DNA of 64,000 bases from Ascidia mentula (lineage: Eukaryota; Chordata; Ascidiacea; Phlebobranchia; Ascidiidae): contig OX387198.1 in NCBI GenBank assembly GCA_947561715.1, positions 14,012,001 through 14,076,000 on the forward strand, read 5' to 3'. This document shows, piece after piece, positions 47,901-59,539 of this stretch. Made by a program: the position numbers and the translations under genes. Numbering within the stretch: the stretch's first letter is position 1; every line of letters begins with the position of its first letter. The notes below the pieces were generated by a model, which ran no database searches, was not told the DNA's origin, and was given only the letters and a program-made list of their open reading frames with translations.

Positions 47901-50900
47901 TACCCTTGCTTTACTGCTTTTTTTGATTGGTTTCGGTTTAAGGTTTGTAACAAAAGCATCAGTTCGTTGTAAGCAACCTCAAGAATGACCACGAAACAAT
48001 CGTTTTTCAGGTTTCACCCTGACTTGAATCCCTCGCGAATAATCCTGTCTCTTTCCTTTATTGTTTACTGCATTCGGTTGCTGCATGTTTTCACTTTGAG
48101 TCAAACAATCGGACCGAAAGTTGTCATGGTCGGCAATATGGTAAGGATAGATATACTTGTTTTCTGGGTAAAACGTGACAGACCAAATTGCTTCAACCGA
48201 ACATTTTAATTGTTGATTATTGAATTACGATATTTTGTTTTGTTACCTAATGAACATGACTTTACTAATAAAGCCAAAATGCATGGATGGAAGATCTTGT
48301 GGCTCCGAAACCGAACGGTTTGCCAGCCACTGCCCTGTAGTACATAAGATTTTGTGCTATAATGTTTCTGTCCATGTTAGATCTGTTTTTTTTTCGTTAA
48401 AGTTGAAAGATCTCTGGTTCTTTGTGTTCATCGTGGCCATCTTTCTATTCGCATACGGGGTGACAAGCCAGGGAATGCTTTACCCGAACGAGACAAGAAT
48501 TGGAACGGCGATCTACGGTATCTTCTACAAACCTTACTGGCAAATATACGGCGAGCTTTTCCTCGACGAAATAAACTACGACCCGGGTGAGTGTATGTTG
48601 ACTTAGCACTTGAAAATCAAATCTGCTTTTTCATTTACTTATTGCAACCACAAGGATAACCATAAACGCAACACACAGTGCAGTGACAAAAATTAGCACC
48701 ATTTTATTACGTAGTACCAGATTGACAAAACCAATTGGCCATTTCGAAGCAATCAAATATATACAAGCAAGTGTTTCCAAAAACATGTGAATTGTTTTAC
48801 ATCCTAAGATATTTTATCTTTTTCGTGCACTTTTCTGTTTAAATCTTCAACCAAGTTTTTATTTTAAGCCTCTTTCTTTGTTTCATTCAAAGCTTCTTCT
48901 GCGTTCGAATGTACGAACAACCAGACTTTACTTAACGCCGGTTACCAGCGTTGCCCAGAGCATCAAGAAGTGGTTCCAGTGATTTCAGCCTTCTACATGT
49001 TGCTAGCCAACATCCTACTTCTCAACCTTCTTATCGCCATGTTCAGGTATAATATTTGAAGATTTGACACCATAACATAGCTTCAGATAATCCACTATAT
49101 TAGGGCTTTTTATGCCTATTGAAAAACATTTGCTTGACAAGATTGCTAAAAATACATGGGTGTTGCTTCAGCTACACATTCACCAAGCTTGAAGAAAACA
49201 CCGAGTTTATTTGGAAGTATCAGCGATACGAATTAATCGAAGAATATCTAACTCGACCACCTTTGCCAGCTCCGTTCAGTGTTGTTTGGTATGCCATGGA
49301 GGTTGTAAAGAACGTATTTAACAAGCAATCCCCGGAAAAAACACACGGTAAGTTTCACTTGTGGTGTCTGGTTAAACGCCATTATTCCAGGTAAGAACCG
49401 AAGTTTTTAGTACCTTTGATGCTGCTATCCAGTATAGGTTGAACGTCTGCCTAAACGTAACTAAGAAACATGCAAAATAAGAAAGTTAACTTCTGGCCAT
49501 GTATCACTTTTAGTAAACAGTCCAACTGTCCATCCTATGGGTAAATTGTATTACTTCATCATTCTAACATTTATTCCTCTATTTCTCGTTTAAGACCTGT
49601 GTCACGGAATGATTTCCTACTTCGGCCCGGACACTGCAGTAACGGCTCACCACTAAAACCAAAGTCTCTCACGCTGGTTCGCTGAATGGGCTTCTATTTA
49701 AACGGGCTAAAACAATGCAAAAACGCGCATACACTCAGTGAAAACCTATACAACCATGGATACTCTTCTCGTTCGGTGATCACCACCCGTACAGCACCAC
49801 GCCCATCTCAAAACTACCCGGGTCGTACCGAAAGCACCTCTTTGACCGGCCAATTAAACGGTTTACACGGAAATCAATGGAGCGTCACGGGACGTGGCGA
49901 ACATAGAAAAACGATGTGAAAATAAAGTGCGAGTTAGTGCTGTGCGTTTCGCCACACCTGCCTTAAATCGCAGGGTAGGGGGCTTCATATAAAAACTACG
50001 CAAACAATAGAGAGATCATTCGTTTCTACCCAAGACAACACGACAGTCATTCAGACACTTGTTGAACTAAAAACGAACCTTAATAATATGGTGGCGCTAT
50101 TAAGCACAGGTGATGCAAAACCATGAAACGCTGGTTCAGGTTTTAAATGTTTTAGAACTGTTTGTAGTAACTACATAGATAATAAAATCGCGAATGAGCA
50201 CTAGAGGCGCAAGTGACCTTCAGGTGATGTAACATCATTACAACCTGTCATGTATGTGACGAACTGAAGGATAAACGATTGTTAAATAATGTCCGTCATA
50301 ACATGAAGATTGATTATATTTGATAATACTTGAACATTTTTTTATTTTTTTTATGTTAATACGTCTCAAATGGGAGCTTATTATTTCTATATCTCTAAAC
50401 CGAAACCATCGACCCATTTTTTAAGATCCAGAGAAGCCTGATGACCCGGAGCTAGACGACCATGATCTGAGTAAATTCGAACAATGGAACACTGACACTT
50501 ATGTGTCCGAAAAGAGAGCGGAAGAGGCGCTTGCCCTGCCGACCCGGATACAAGGAATGAATGATCGGTGAGTGCCTCGCATTCCCGCTCTCAGCTTGAT
50601 GAAACCGTTGTGTGATTAAAACAACTTTGTATTTTTTATAACTATCAGTATTTCACAGAAAACGTTCAGTAACCATCTACGCATATATTTAGTACTTTAC
50701 CTGTGCGATTTTGTTTAAAATACCGGGCCTGTTTGGCGTACATCAAAGCCCTCCAGCGAAGTATCTGAACAGATACGTGTTACTTATTCACACGTTTTTC
50801 TTCGCAATCCCCAGTCAATGACCTTAAAATACGGGTACATATTTTAAACAAAACAGAATTGACAAATTAAACTGTGGAGGACAACTGGTGCTACCTAAAG

Positions 50901-53900
50901 TGAACATTTTTCTGAGAATTTGGAAGTTTTATCTCATATTTAATTCACTATAAAACTATAAAGACTTTACGTGTCCACAGGTTGGATAATGTGGTGAGTT
51001 CGATCGAGGGATTTGTCGAACATTTCTCCCGTCAGAAGAAAATCAGTAAACGCGTAAAGAAACTGGAAGCGAACCAGGCACAAGTGAGCGAGTCTCTGCA
51101 GTGGATTATGCAGGCGATGCAAGACAACAATACAGTGCCAAAAAATCTAGAACAAAATGGTAGGATCGAGTTTTTTCGTTTCGGTTTCTACATTTTCTGA
51201 GAACCTGATTTTTAGGGAAGAACAATCAAAAGTAATATTTTGAAACTTGAATAAAGTTTTTGCCAATTCAAAAGCAGCAATTCAGTTACATAACATGCTC
51301 AAATCTGTGTATAATTGTTATACGAAGTTGTAGTCAATGGTTGACTTTCGAGTTTCTTGTCGAATTTTACAAAAATATACAGGAAATCTGATCTTGAATA
51401 TACTGAACTTTTGTCACATTTCTGACCTTAACAAAATCGCGTACATTTGTCTGGTTTTCACAGTCCATGTGAAGGCGCTGACGAGTCCATATCCACAAAG
51501 CAACGTTGTTCGGTTTCCTGTTCCTGGGGTCTTGGTATCGTGGACGGTAAGAAAGTATATTAAATATCACGGACAGCTATCACGTCATATACTTAAACGT
51601 TCATTCTGTAAAATATTCCATATGTAACTCTGCGGCTAAACATGAATTTCGTTTGAGCATACCAGGCCGATCCTGTCTTTAAAGAAAGTATTTTTATGTG
51701 TTCCGTCAAATATTATTATTCATGTGTGTAAATTTAAATTCCCTTTCACTTAGATGTTTCTTGAAGTGGATCCTGTAAGAAAATGCTATATTAGGCATTT
51801 CACGTTATCACGTAGGGCAATATGCAAATATACTGATACTGACTCAATGTTTGGTAGCGAACATTTTCATCAAAAAGTTTTACACCATGCAAACAATTTA
51901 GCTGAAAGTATAGAGCACACTGTTTCGACCTATAAGGTCTTTACTTAACCAGTGCATCTGGTTAAGTAACGCTGAATTAACCTCGTAAACTATAGCCAGG
52001 GAGTGGGATTTTACAATTTGTGGTACAAAGTGCAAAGCAACACTTATTAATGAAGTTGTGGTTCTCTGTAGTTTCTCCATAGAAACTATTTTTACAGATC
52101 TCAATGGCGTTGTACGAACCTGTATTTTATACGGCTGAGGTAGTTGCGAAAACTCCAATCTGGGCTGATCCACCACTGGAGGGCAGTGTAGTAAAGAAGC
52201 TTCCACAGTTCAACGCATACGATTCTCACTACAAAGTGGACAGACGAAGTCACATGGGCAAATATTTGATTGTCGACGGTCTACCAAGGTTTAATTTTTT
52301 TATTTTTGCTGTTTGACCAAAATATTTTGCTTCAAAGAGTTCCCTTGTTTTCGGAGCCATTGACGCGAGACATTTTATTATTGTGTTTGAAACACGGTTC
52401 AAGCTGGATCTGGTGACGCCGCATGCGCACTAACTGAATTGTAGACGCAAGATATCATGTTTCGTTTATCTCACCTTTTTAAGCATTTTATTAGTTCAAT
52501 TTAGAACCACAATAAAGGTGTAGTCTAGGTAAAATAATTCTACGAAAGTAACTAACGCTCTCAATGCAGAAATCCCATGGGTCGCACTGGCATATGGGGC
52601 CGTGGTCTGCTTGGAAGGTACGGACCCAATCACGCTGCTGACCCCATAGTAACTCGATGGTTGAAGGGTGACGATGGTAACGATCTGGAAATTGAAGGAA
52701 AACGAGTCTTGGAATTCATCGCCATTAAACGTGAAGACACTGGAGATTGGGCGATACCCGGGGTAAGTGTGTTGGATATACTCTGTTTTGTTTTACTTGT
52801 TTAGCCTCGTCTAATTTACATTATCGGTTTAAACCAACTGTTTGTTGTGTCCTGGCCCCAATTGCTGCACTGATGTTCAATCTATGAATGTTGCGTTGAA
52901 AAAAGCTAAAATGTTGAACGTTGTTTTCACCAGGGAATGGTCGACCCTGGAGAGAAAGTGAATAACACTTTAATACGCGAGTTTGAGGAGGAAGTTAAAT
53001 GTGGAAATCCTGACATGGAACCCGAAAAACTGGAGCAGAAAATGGAGAAACTAAAACAGTTTCTGAAAGAAAATGGCACTGAGGCGAGAATAAATATAAC
53101 ATTTTGTTTTGACAGCTTTAACTGTGACGTCACTATCCACCTCAGGTGTTCCGAGGTTACGCAGACGACCATCGCAACACGGACAACAGCTGGATTGAAT
53201 CAGTCGCCATGAATTTCCATGACGACAGTGGCGAAGTGCTCGGCAACCTGGTTGTGTCTGTGAGTATCTCTTACATTTTCAATGTTTATCCAACCGTATT
53301 AACTACGATCAGTGTATATGAAATTCCTGTTGCTGCCAGGCATATTGCAATTAAAAATGTACTGCTCTTCTGGCATAAACGTACTGTATTTTACGACGTT
53401 TCGTCTGCCATGGGGCGAGACTTCATCAGGTATAACGCAACAATTGAATCACACTGAAACACGCTGATGAAGTCTCGCCGCATGGCAGACGAAACGTCGT
53501 AAAATACAGTACGTTTATGCCAGAAGAGCAGTACATTTTTAATGATCAATGTATAGGTCATTTTACAAAAAAGATTTTCTGGGCAGGGTTGGTAAAATCT
53601 GCCGTTCTGCGTGTACTCTTTAAAACCCACAAAATTCGTCGTGCGATCCAAGTTTTGGAGGCCCTTGTTTAATCTACTAATACAGGAACCCTCAGACATT
53701 TAGCTTTTCATCATCAATTTGACAATTTATCTTTTTCTACAATCATTCGTAACATTCTATCCTTGGTGGCTAACTAAAATTAGTTATTCGTTTTCGACAG
53801 CCTGGCTACGAAGCGAAAGGCGCGAAGTGGACACGAATCGAGAAGTCTCTGAAGTTGTTTGCGAGCCACCAAGACTACATCGAGAAGATTGCCGTGATGA

Positions 53901-53917
53901 GAGAAGCGCATTTCTAA
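41943..53917 (+). CDS. TRPM2-like: TRPM2-like ADP-ribose-type cation channel with C-terminal NUDT9H domain
   Basis: 31 exons join without phase conflict into 1,470 residues; human TRPM2 has about 1,500. First exon 41942-42033, last 53801-53917. N-terminal TRPM homology region: [79 protein letters not shown]. Membrane segments: S1 about 706-725, S2 781-800, S3 845-866, S4 876-893, S5 914-930, pore with YGELFLDEI at 959-967, S6 about 997-1022, followed by the TRP-like helix ([15 protein letters not shown]). Then a coiled coil ([20 protein letters not shown]) and NUDT9H from about 1189. Acts as a tetrameric Ca-permeable channel in the plasma membrane. A splice acceptor (CATTGCAG) lies one base before the ATG. 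It differs from TRPM2 of vertebrates in an N-terminal 7-residue repeat and an intact Nudix box. Confidence 0.95.
42897..43095 (+). repeat. 21-bp tandem repeat coding KNQKDDI heptads inside TRPM2
   Basis: Starting at exon 6, [20 protein letters not shown] is followed by further [14 protein letters not shown] units, about ten in all, ending [11 protein letters not shown] just before [11 protein letters not shown]. The 7-residue period and Lys/Asp/Ile pattern suit a charged helix or coil. Vertebrate TRPM2 has a short unrelated linker here. Confidence 0.88.
46769..47585 (+). mobile_element. 5'-truncated Penelope-like retroelement in TRPM2 intron 17
   Basis: The plus strand encodes the C-terminal end of a Penelope-type protein. 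It has a Cys-rich segment ([17 protein letters not shown]), then [20 protein letters not shown] and a GIY-YIG endonuclease core ([33 protein letters not shown]), with a TAA at 47286 inside the otherwise continuing frame. The 13-mer CTGATATTAATAA flanks it at 46769-46781 and 47573-47585. Inside each end is an inverted 22-mer (CTTGATTTGGCACTC and its complement). GIY-YIG with upstream Cys motif is diagnostic of Penelope-like elements. Reverse-transcriptase part lost. Confidence 0.85.
49348..50425. other. TRPM2 intron 23, possible solo-LTR-like insertion
   Basis: This is one of the longer introns of the gene. GC content rises around 49600-49900 after TGTCACGGAATG, and a TATA-like CATATAAAAAC follows at about 49987. 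That recalls a gypsy-type LTR, but I could not find matching ends or a target duplication, so this is only a possibility. Confidence 0.25.
51464..53917 (+). other. NUDT9H (ADP-ribose-binding Nudix) domain of TRPM2, catalytic motif intact
   Basis: Exons 51464-51546, 52098-52288, 52570-52762, 52934-53083, 53146-53259 and 53801-53917. The domain begins [12 protein letters not shown], contains [20 protein letters not shown] and the Nudix box GMVDPGEK-x6-REFEEE (about residues 1345-1364), and ends with [17 protein letters not shown] and [14 protein letters not shown]. Glu-1363 and Glu-1364 are present, as in NUDT9 (REFGEE), whereas human TRPM2 has RILRQE and no activity. The splice donor after 53083 is GC rather than GT. 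Confidence 0.9.
53346..53545. repeat. Foldback repeat in the TRPM2 intron before the last exon
   Basis: AAAAATGTACTGCTCTTCTG with CGTACTGTATTTTACGACG on the left pairs with its complement on the right (CGTCGTAAAATACAGTACG, CAGAAGAGCAGTACATTTTT). The arms are about 85 bp and near-perfect, with a short central loop. The same sequence, single-armed, is at 37331-37450 inside Merlin 1. GATCAGTGTATA and GATCAATGTATA outside the arms may be a decayed target duplication. Confidence 0.8.
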
Positions 53918-55297
53918 ACTTTCTAAGACCATTATTGAAATATTCTTATAATTCTTACAGATTTATCTGGTTTTATCGAGTCTGTGATAATATTTCATGT
54001 TTACACTGCTGTTTATTTGAATCAATTTCTTCAATGCGCCGTGTTAGTCTGGTCTATACCTACAGTACTTGCTGGTGCACTGCTTTGATAAGAGACGGAA
54101 ACAAATATTTAAATCAGTTCGCTGTTATTCTGAAAACTCGTTAAATTTTCTAAAGCAATCCATACTCGATTTCGTATTGATTGCATTTTATGACGTCATT
54201 GTTTTCATTTCTACCTTGATCCACCAAAATCAAGTTTCAAAATTGCCATCGTGAATTTGCCAGTAGCAAGTACAGCTGCTTTCCTACTTGAATGATTTTA
54301 CCTCCTCCCAACATGTTGCGATCACTGTAAATGTTTTCATATACCTTGATTTTACACTTTGCAAATTAATTTATTTTGTGAATATGCCTGCCAATAGTAT
54401 TTCCATGCGCTTATTTCCCTCGCGTTGCTGTTAATATGTTTTACCTTTCATTTTCGTTTACCAAAAGAAAACTTTTTGTTTGATCTATCATCGAATGTAA
54501 CGGCTATAGCAACTTGCTTAAGTCTATGTAACGCATTCGTGCAGTGTTTCCAGCCATTTATGTGTGTATTTCTATCGCACCGGTATCAGAAACTGAGCAA
54601 TGCTGATTTTCTTCCGATTTATACGGTTTTGTTTTTGAATGTTTTGATTGCAATAATTTAAAGTGAGTACATCCTACTTTTTCTATAGAGCATCTCGATT
54701 TTACCCAACTGAACACAGCAGCACTGCAGTTTGTGTTGTACCTGGTTTGCAACGCTGTTTTAACAGTAATTGCCCAAATCCTTTACATATCAAATATTTT
54801 GATTGGTTGTTGCAATTTTTAGCACTCATTTGTTTTTCCTAAATTATGAAAGATTTGAAGTTTGTTGTCAATGTGATTCAAAATATTTGTCAAATAGATC
54901 TATACAAATGTTTTTGTCAGCGTTTGCATATTGAGGAGAACTTTTTTTTAACGCATCAGTTTTATTTTGAATCGCAAAATTAGCAGCATCCAGTAACACG
55001 CACAGTAGACACATAAACAAAAAAAAACAATTCTAAACTAAATGCCGACACGGTACGAATCCTTTATTCAACTATGTCAAAATGAACAAGTCACAATTCA
55101 AATTGTATCAATTGTTAATGTAAGGCTGGTTTACACTGACGCAAAGCGAAGCGTGCGTCTTTGTTTGTTTTATTTTACGACGGAGCTTCACGCTTGAGTG
55201 CTTTTGTCTGGTTCTGTTCACGCACCGCATCGCTTGTGATCGCCTACAGCGCGTATTTTTGAACGTGATCGAGGGGAAATTAAAGTGTTGCCTGTTT
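53918..55297. other. Region downstream of TRPM2, no gene seen
   Basis: AT-rich sequence holding the TRPM2 3' untranslated region and intergenic DNA. No convincing exon, tandem repeat or element edge before the Merlin-2 target duplication at 55298. Confidence 0.5.
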
Positions 55298-55541
55298 GGT
55301 GGTTGGGGTCTGGTGTACTTTTAGCACCACACCTAATATCTCAGCTATCCCTAGCACTACAAACCTGAAACTTCACACGAATGTTAAATGACACCTTACG
55401 AGTTACCATGCCAAAAATGACGTCATCACCTATGACGTAACGAAATTTACAACACTTCGAAATTTTCCTCTCTATACGCGCTACGCCCGTCAACGAACTG
55501 CAATAGCATACTCCGTAAGGTACAACACCCACAAAACAAAA

Positions 55542-55829
55542 ATGTTGTTTGACGAAAATTCAAAACTCTCACAAGTAAACTGCTTGCGTTGTGTGACTAT
55601 TACTGATTTGTTAAATGCCTTCTTAAGCAAACACGCCAAAGTAGACCGTGGTTATTACGAAAAAACACAACAAACAACATGTACTATTTTTACCACGACA
55701 AATTGTCAGGCTCATAGAGCAAAAACCACTGGTCCAATAGTGTCCATTGTGGCATCATCAGAAAGGTCTAATCCTATACTTTACACTAAAGGTAAGTTTA
55801 AAGATATATTTCGATTGTGCGACACCTAG
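55542..55829 (+). CDS. 95-codon open frame in the Merlin-2 arm (also 61886-62173 minus)
   Basis: ATG-initiated frame MLFDENSKLSQVNCLRCVTI and on to SSERSNPILYTK, followed by G|GTAAGT, a strong splice donor. The mirror copy in the right arm is identical. It has the look of a first exon, but no downstream exon or family was recognised; chance is possible since both arms share one sequence. Confidence 0.3.
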   Translation: MLFDENSKLSQVNCLRCVTITDLLNAFLSKHAKVDRGYYEKTQQTTCTIFTTTNCQAHRAKTTGPIVSIVASSERSNPILYTKGKFKDIFRLCDT

Positions 55830-56733
55830 TGTCGTTTAGAACAAGGACGATTTACGAAACATTGTGACGTCACAAGCAAACTACTTATCGAATCGAAATT
55901 TGGAGCGATCGAAAGACATGTCCTTTGTGACAAAGCGTACCAAATTTCAGCTTGCAGCAGCCTTTACTTTTGAGTTGGGAGCCCATCAAAGACCCCCGGC
56001 TGATTCGCTCGTATACACGCAAAAAGGCCGAAACCGACCATGTGTACTTTTAGCACCACATATTCGATGGGTCGTAGCGTGAAAAGTAGAGACCCCATAG
56101 GGTCGGTTGATGCATCGTGTGGAAGGTCTATCTTTCTACTTTACCGTCCGCCGAAATTCAAGTACCTACTGTGTTTGTGCGACACCTAGTGTCGTTTAGA
56201 ACAAGGACGATTTGCGCAACGAAACCCCGGCACCCTTTGCATTATTGCACACAATTATGCTCTGTTACGCAGAAGTTCGAGAAGGGCATTTCCCGATAAA
56301 GAAAATTGCTTGCATAGAAATACAGTGATGGGGCTTCGCAATTAGTTGTTTTTTGGCAACGCCTTTTGGCTTTGTTTTGCGCGACATCTACTGGCTTAGG
56401 ATTTACACTAAATTTTTAAAATACCTTGCATCGCAGAAAATCATTTTTGGTGACTAATTTTCGGTTTTACATCGGCGACATCTCCTGTGTAAATACCCTT
56501 CATCTCATACTAATCACGATATATATTTTTTGCAATGCTTGACTTTTATTTATTTATTTATTTTTTTTTTAAAAAGTACGATTTTTTATCTGCCTCCATC
56601 TTCTTGGTCAATTGCCGTTGCCTGCTGGTTCATTTTTTTCGTCTTTTTCTTGCACCTAAAGCAATGTAATACGTAAATGTTTGACGGAAAAAAACTAGTT
56701 TAAGTATTTATGTTTCCTTCTGTAAGGATGAGT

Positions 56734-57456
56734 TTAATGTTGCTCCATAGAGCAAATGTGATGTAGAACCACACTTGGTAACGTGGGTTCGATGCGACGA
56801 ATTAAATCAGCGAAGTAAAGAGATTTGTCCCTTTTTCGTCGCCAAAGCCACTCATCAATGTACGAAGGAATGAAGTCCCTATAAGCTCCATTCATTCGCT
56901 TGAATTTTCTTTTGCAATCGCACCACAGGCTTTCAATATCATTAGTATGAACCCCGTCAGGCGCCACAAACAAATACGAGTGGTTCACCGTGCGATGTAC
57001 ATATTGCTGGGGCAAGTCTGCAAAATAAAACTGTGTGTACGTGCATTGAACAAGAGGTCTTCTTTTTGTAACATACGAGATATGTTGTTGTAGGCAGCCC
57101 ACTGGTCAGACCAAATTTCGGTGCCAGCCGCTATTTTCCTGGTAATTACGTCTTCCAGGGTAGCCCGGTCGCGTTGAGCCACCAACTCAATGAAACAGTT
57201 CCTGACGGGAGAAACATTTAAAGCAAAGAAGGGTGAATGTATGGTCTTACTTGGTTGTCAGATCTACCCCCCCAAAAACCCATTGCTCCCTGACAGGTCG
57301 CGCTTGGGCGTTCGAACCTGCTTTTCTTCTGGCCACCAGACTTTCGTCTATAGCAACGATGTGGCCCGGCCCTCCAGTCACATTTGGTTGCCGTAGCAGG
57401 TCTTCCGTACAAATCTGTTTGTGTTTTAATACCACAGTATAACTGCCAGCAGCCAT
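56734..57456 (-). pseudogene. Merlin transposase 2, C-terminal catalytic part
   Basis: Three exons: about 57247-57456 (ICTEDLLRQPNVTGGPGH, IVAIDESLVARRKAGSN, WVFGGVDLTTK), about 57083-57202 (NCFIELVAQRD, GTEIWSDQWAAYNN) and 56734-57018 (VNHSYLFVAPDG, VHTNDIESLWCDCKRKF, RDFIPSYIDEWLWRRKR). All three acidic catalytic residues are present (Asp, Asp, Glu). I find no zinc-ribbon exon upstream, where a LINE fragment has inserted at 57670, so the gene is probably incomplete. Sequence is roughly 60% like transposase 1 in this region. Confidence 0.8.
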
Positions 57457-57669
57457 GTCACAATTCCATTGTCAATGTTACCTCACGAATAAACTGAAAT
57501 TGTCAAATGTTTCAATAGTGAAAACGGTATGTGTTATACGTTGCAAACGGTTTTATTTAATTATCTTTTTCTATCGCCATTAAACTGTGGTGAATTTCCA
57601 ATGAAGACTTTATTAAAGTAATGTCAATAATTTGAATTGTGTAAGCTACATACAGATGGCCAGTGTTTC

Positions 57670-58243
57670 TTTTTTTTTATTCGGATGAGCACAAGGCTAC
57701 CACGAATATCACACTAGAATGGAGGAAAGGAAGAGGCGAATAATACAGGTACAAAAGAAAAAAATTTGCAGACGACAAAGTACTGCACAAATAGGAAAAG
57801 AAGGAAATGGAGGAGAGCAAGGGAAAAGTGCGAAAAAAAGCGGGATTTACGATTACAAAGAAAAACGAGAGTGTATAAATAAATACAAAAAAGGGGTCAC
57901 ATACACACACACTAAAAGAGAATACTACGTAGCAATATATTGAATATTGGTTGTTTGTCAAAGGGGGGTGGAGAGAGGGTTACCAAAATTGGGTTATATT
58001 ATTCTTGACGTCGGCCAGGACGCTTTCGAGAAAGGGGTTTTCCTTGTGACGTTGGATAGCAAGTCTTAAAGCAATAGAGGATTTAAATGATCGGATGAGG
58101 TGATTAGGGATGTTGTTCAGAGGGCGGGGGTCGTGTTTGATGCGGTTTCTTGTCTTCCAAATTATGTGGGTTAAAGAGGTTTTCAGTAGAGCGGATAGGG
58201 TCGACGCGTAAGGGGTATCGTGTTGGGGTAGTTTCGGGAAATT
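57670..58243 (-). mobile_element. 5'-truncated LINE with 17-bp target duplication
   Basis: CAGATGGCCAGTGTTTC occurs exactly at 57653-57669 and 58244-58260. The insert starts with a poly-T run on the plus strand, so its 3' tail lies at the left and the element reads on the minus strand. Its coding remnant (about 58170-57985) gives IIWKTRNRIKHDPRPLNNI, SSIALRLAIQRHKENPF and a stop after NNITQFW, the C-terminal end of a LINE ORF2 (W-K-T-R-N motif). Inserted into Merlin 2 after that element landed. Confidence 0.85.
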
Positions 58244-58264
58244 CAGATGGCCAGTGTTTCGATC

Positions 58265-58420
58265 TGGAAGGTCTTATCAGTGCAGCTGGTGTGACTATCA
58301 GACGACTTTGCTGACCAAACGGCCAAGCAAAGACTTCCACTTTGTGGTGATCACCGTCATCAACATATTCGGTCAGCAAATTCGTCTGATAGTCACACGA
58401 ACTGCACTGATGAGACCTGT
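58265..58420. repeat. Hairpin repeat, 48-bp arms
   Basis: AGGTCTTATCAGTGCAGCTG through TTTGCTGACC pairs with GGTCAGCAAATTCGTCTGAT through GATGAGACCT, with about three mismatches over 48 bp and a loop of about 60 bp. Next to the LINE insertion site. Confidence 0.75.
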
Positions 58421-59237
58421 TTGTAGCTTACACGGAAAATATATTGTTTATATATTAGTCGTACGTGCTGATGTTGTGAAGATCAACCCTTTGTAATTAT
58501 GCAATGTAAGCGTGGAGTCGCTGTTCGTACACTTCAACACGACATGATGAAGGCTAAAGACCCTAAGGTGAGCCTCACATTAGTTTATCGTCCGTCAAGG
58601 CAAATATGCCTCGAGTCAGCAGACCCGGCTCCCTTGTACTTTATCCAGAAAAAAAATTCTCAGTTGTCCCTAACAATCCAAATATGTTTATTCTTTTTAA
58701 GCCTTGTGAATCCAAACAGTATAGTGCTATAGAACTAGCATTGCATGAGTCTCGTATACAATTAAATCAGAATAGAATATATTGAATGAATTAATGACCA
58801 AACGCTAGACCGAAACGCAGGCAGGCTAGACGAAACAATTTACGCTATCACATGAACTGTAGAAGGCGCCTTTTCTAGGTTTGATGATAGTAAATGAGCC
58901 TCCAGCAAAGGTTATTAGCAACAAGGAAAGATCACATTTACTCATTCCAAAACCAAAGTCAAAGATGGTGGGAGTGCCGTAATCCTTTGTGGGGATAATT
59001 TCTTTTTCTCCAGTGGAGAAAGCGCTTTAGGCAAATTGCTTTTTTTTTCGACCGCTGTCATGATTTTTCGCCTATATGTTTTTCTACGGTCCCTGATTTT
59101 GCATCGTAAGTATTGTGCAGGTGATGTGTTCAAACGTGGGTAATACAAGTCCAATGGATTCTATTTTAAATAGACATTGAGGACGATTTTCCCAAAAGCA
59201 AAATATTCTGTTCTACATACCCACACTGTGAGGAAGG

Positions 59238-59430
59238 TCATGCTTTCAGATCAAGGCTAAGGAAACATGAGTGCAATACCCCCAACAACGAATCGAACCG
59301 AAAAATGTACAGTACAATGTCTTCAGGGAGATGTTGGTCGGTGTAAAGGGTTACGAAGAATTGGTGGATGTGTGATAAAATTTCTTTGAGGGTTGAGAGG
59401 GGGTGTCCATGGTGGCCTGGTAGATCTACA
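59238..59430 (-). pseudogene. Possible LINE reverse-transcriptase fragment
   Basis: Minus frame reads STLKEILSHIHQFFVTLYTD and QHLPEDIVLYIFRFD. The pattern resembles the ORF2 segment just ahead of the reverse transcriptase (F-x-x-L-Y-x-x). No target duplication or tail seen; could be chance. Confidence 0.3.
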
Positions 59431-59539
59431 ATTGGGGGATGCAAGCGTACTGGTAGAAGTTGGCTCCAGCTGCAGGTGTAAATGACCGGTTGCAGGACAT
59501 TACGGTTGGATTCACTCATTAATGTATCGCTGCCGTCTG

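Noticed and set aside
57719-57943. Plus-strand Lys-rich open frame
   Set aside because: It lies antisense to the 3' untranslated part of the LINE insertion and has no other support.
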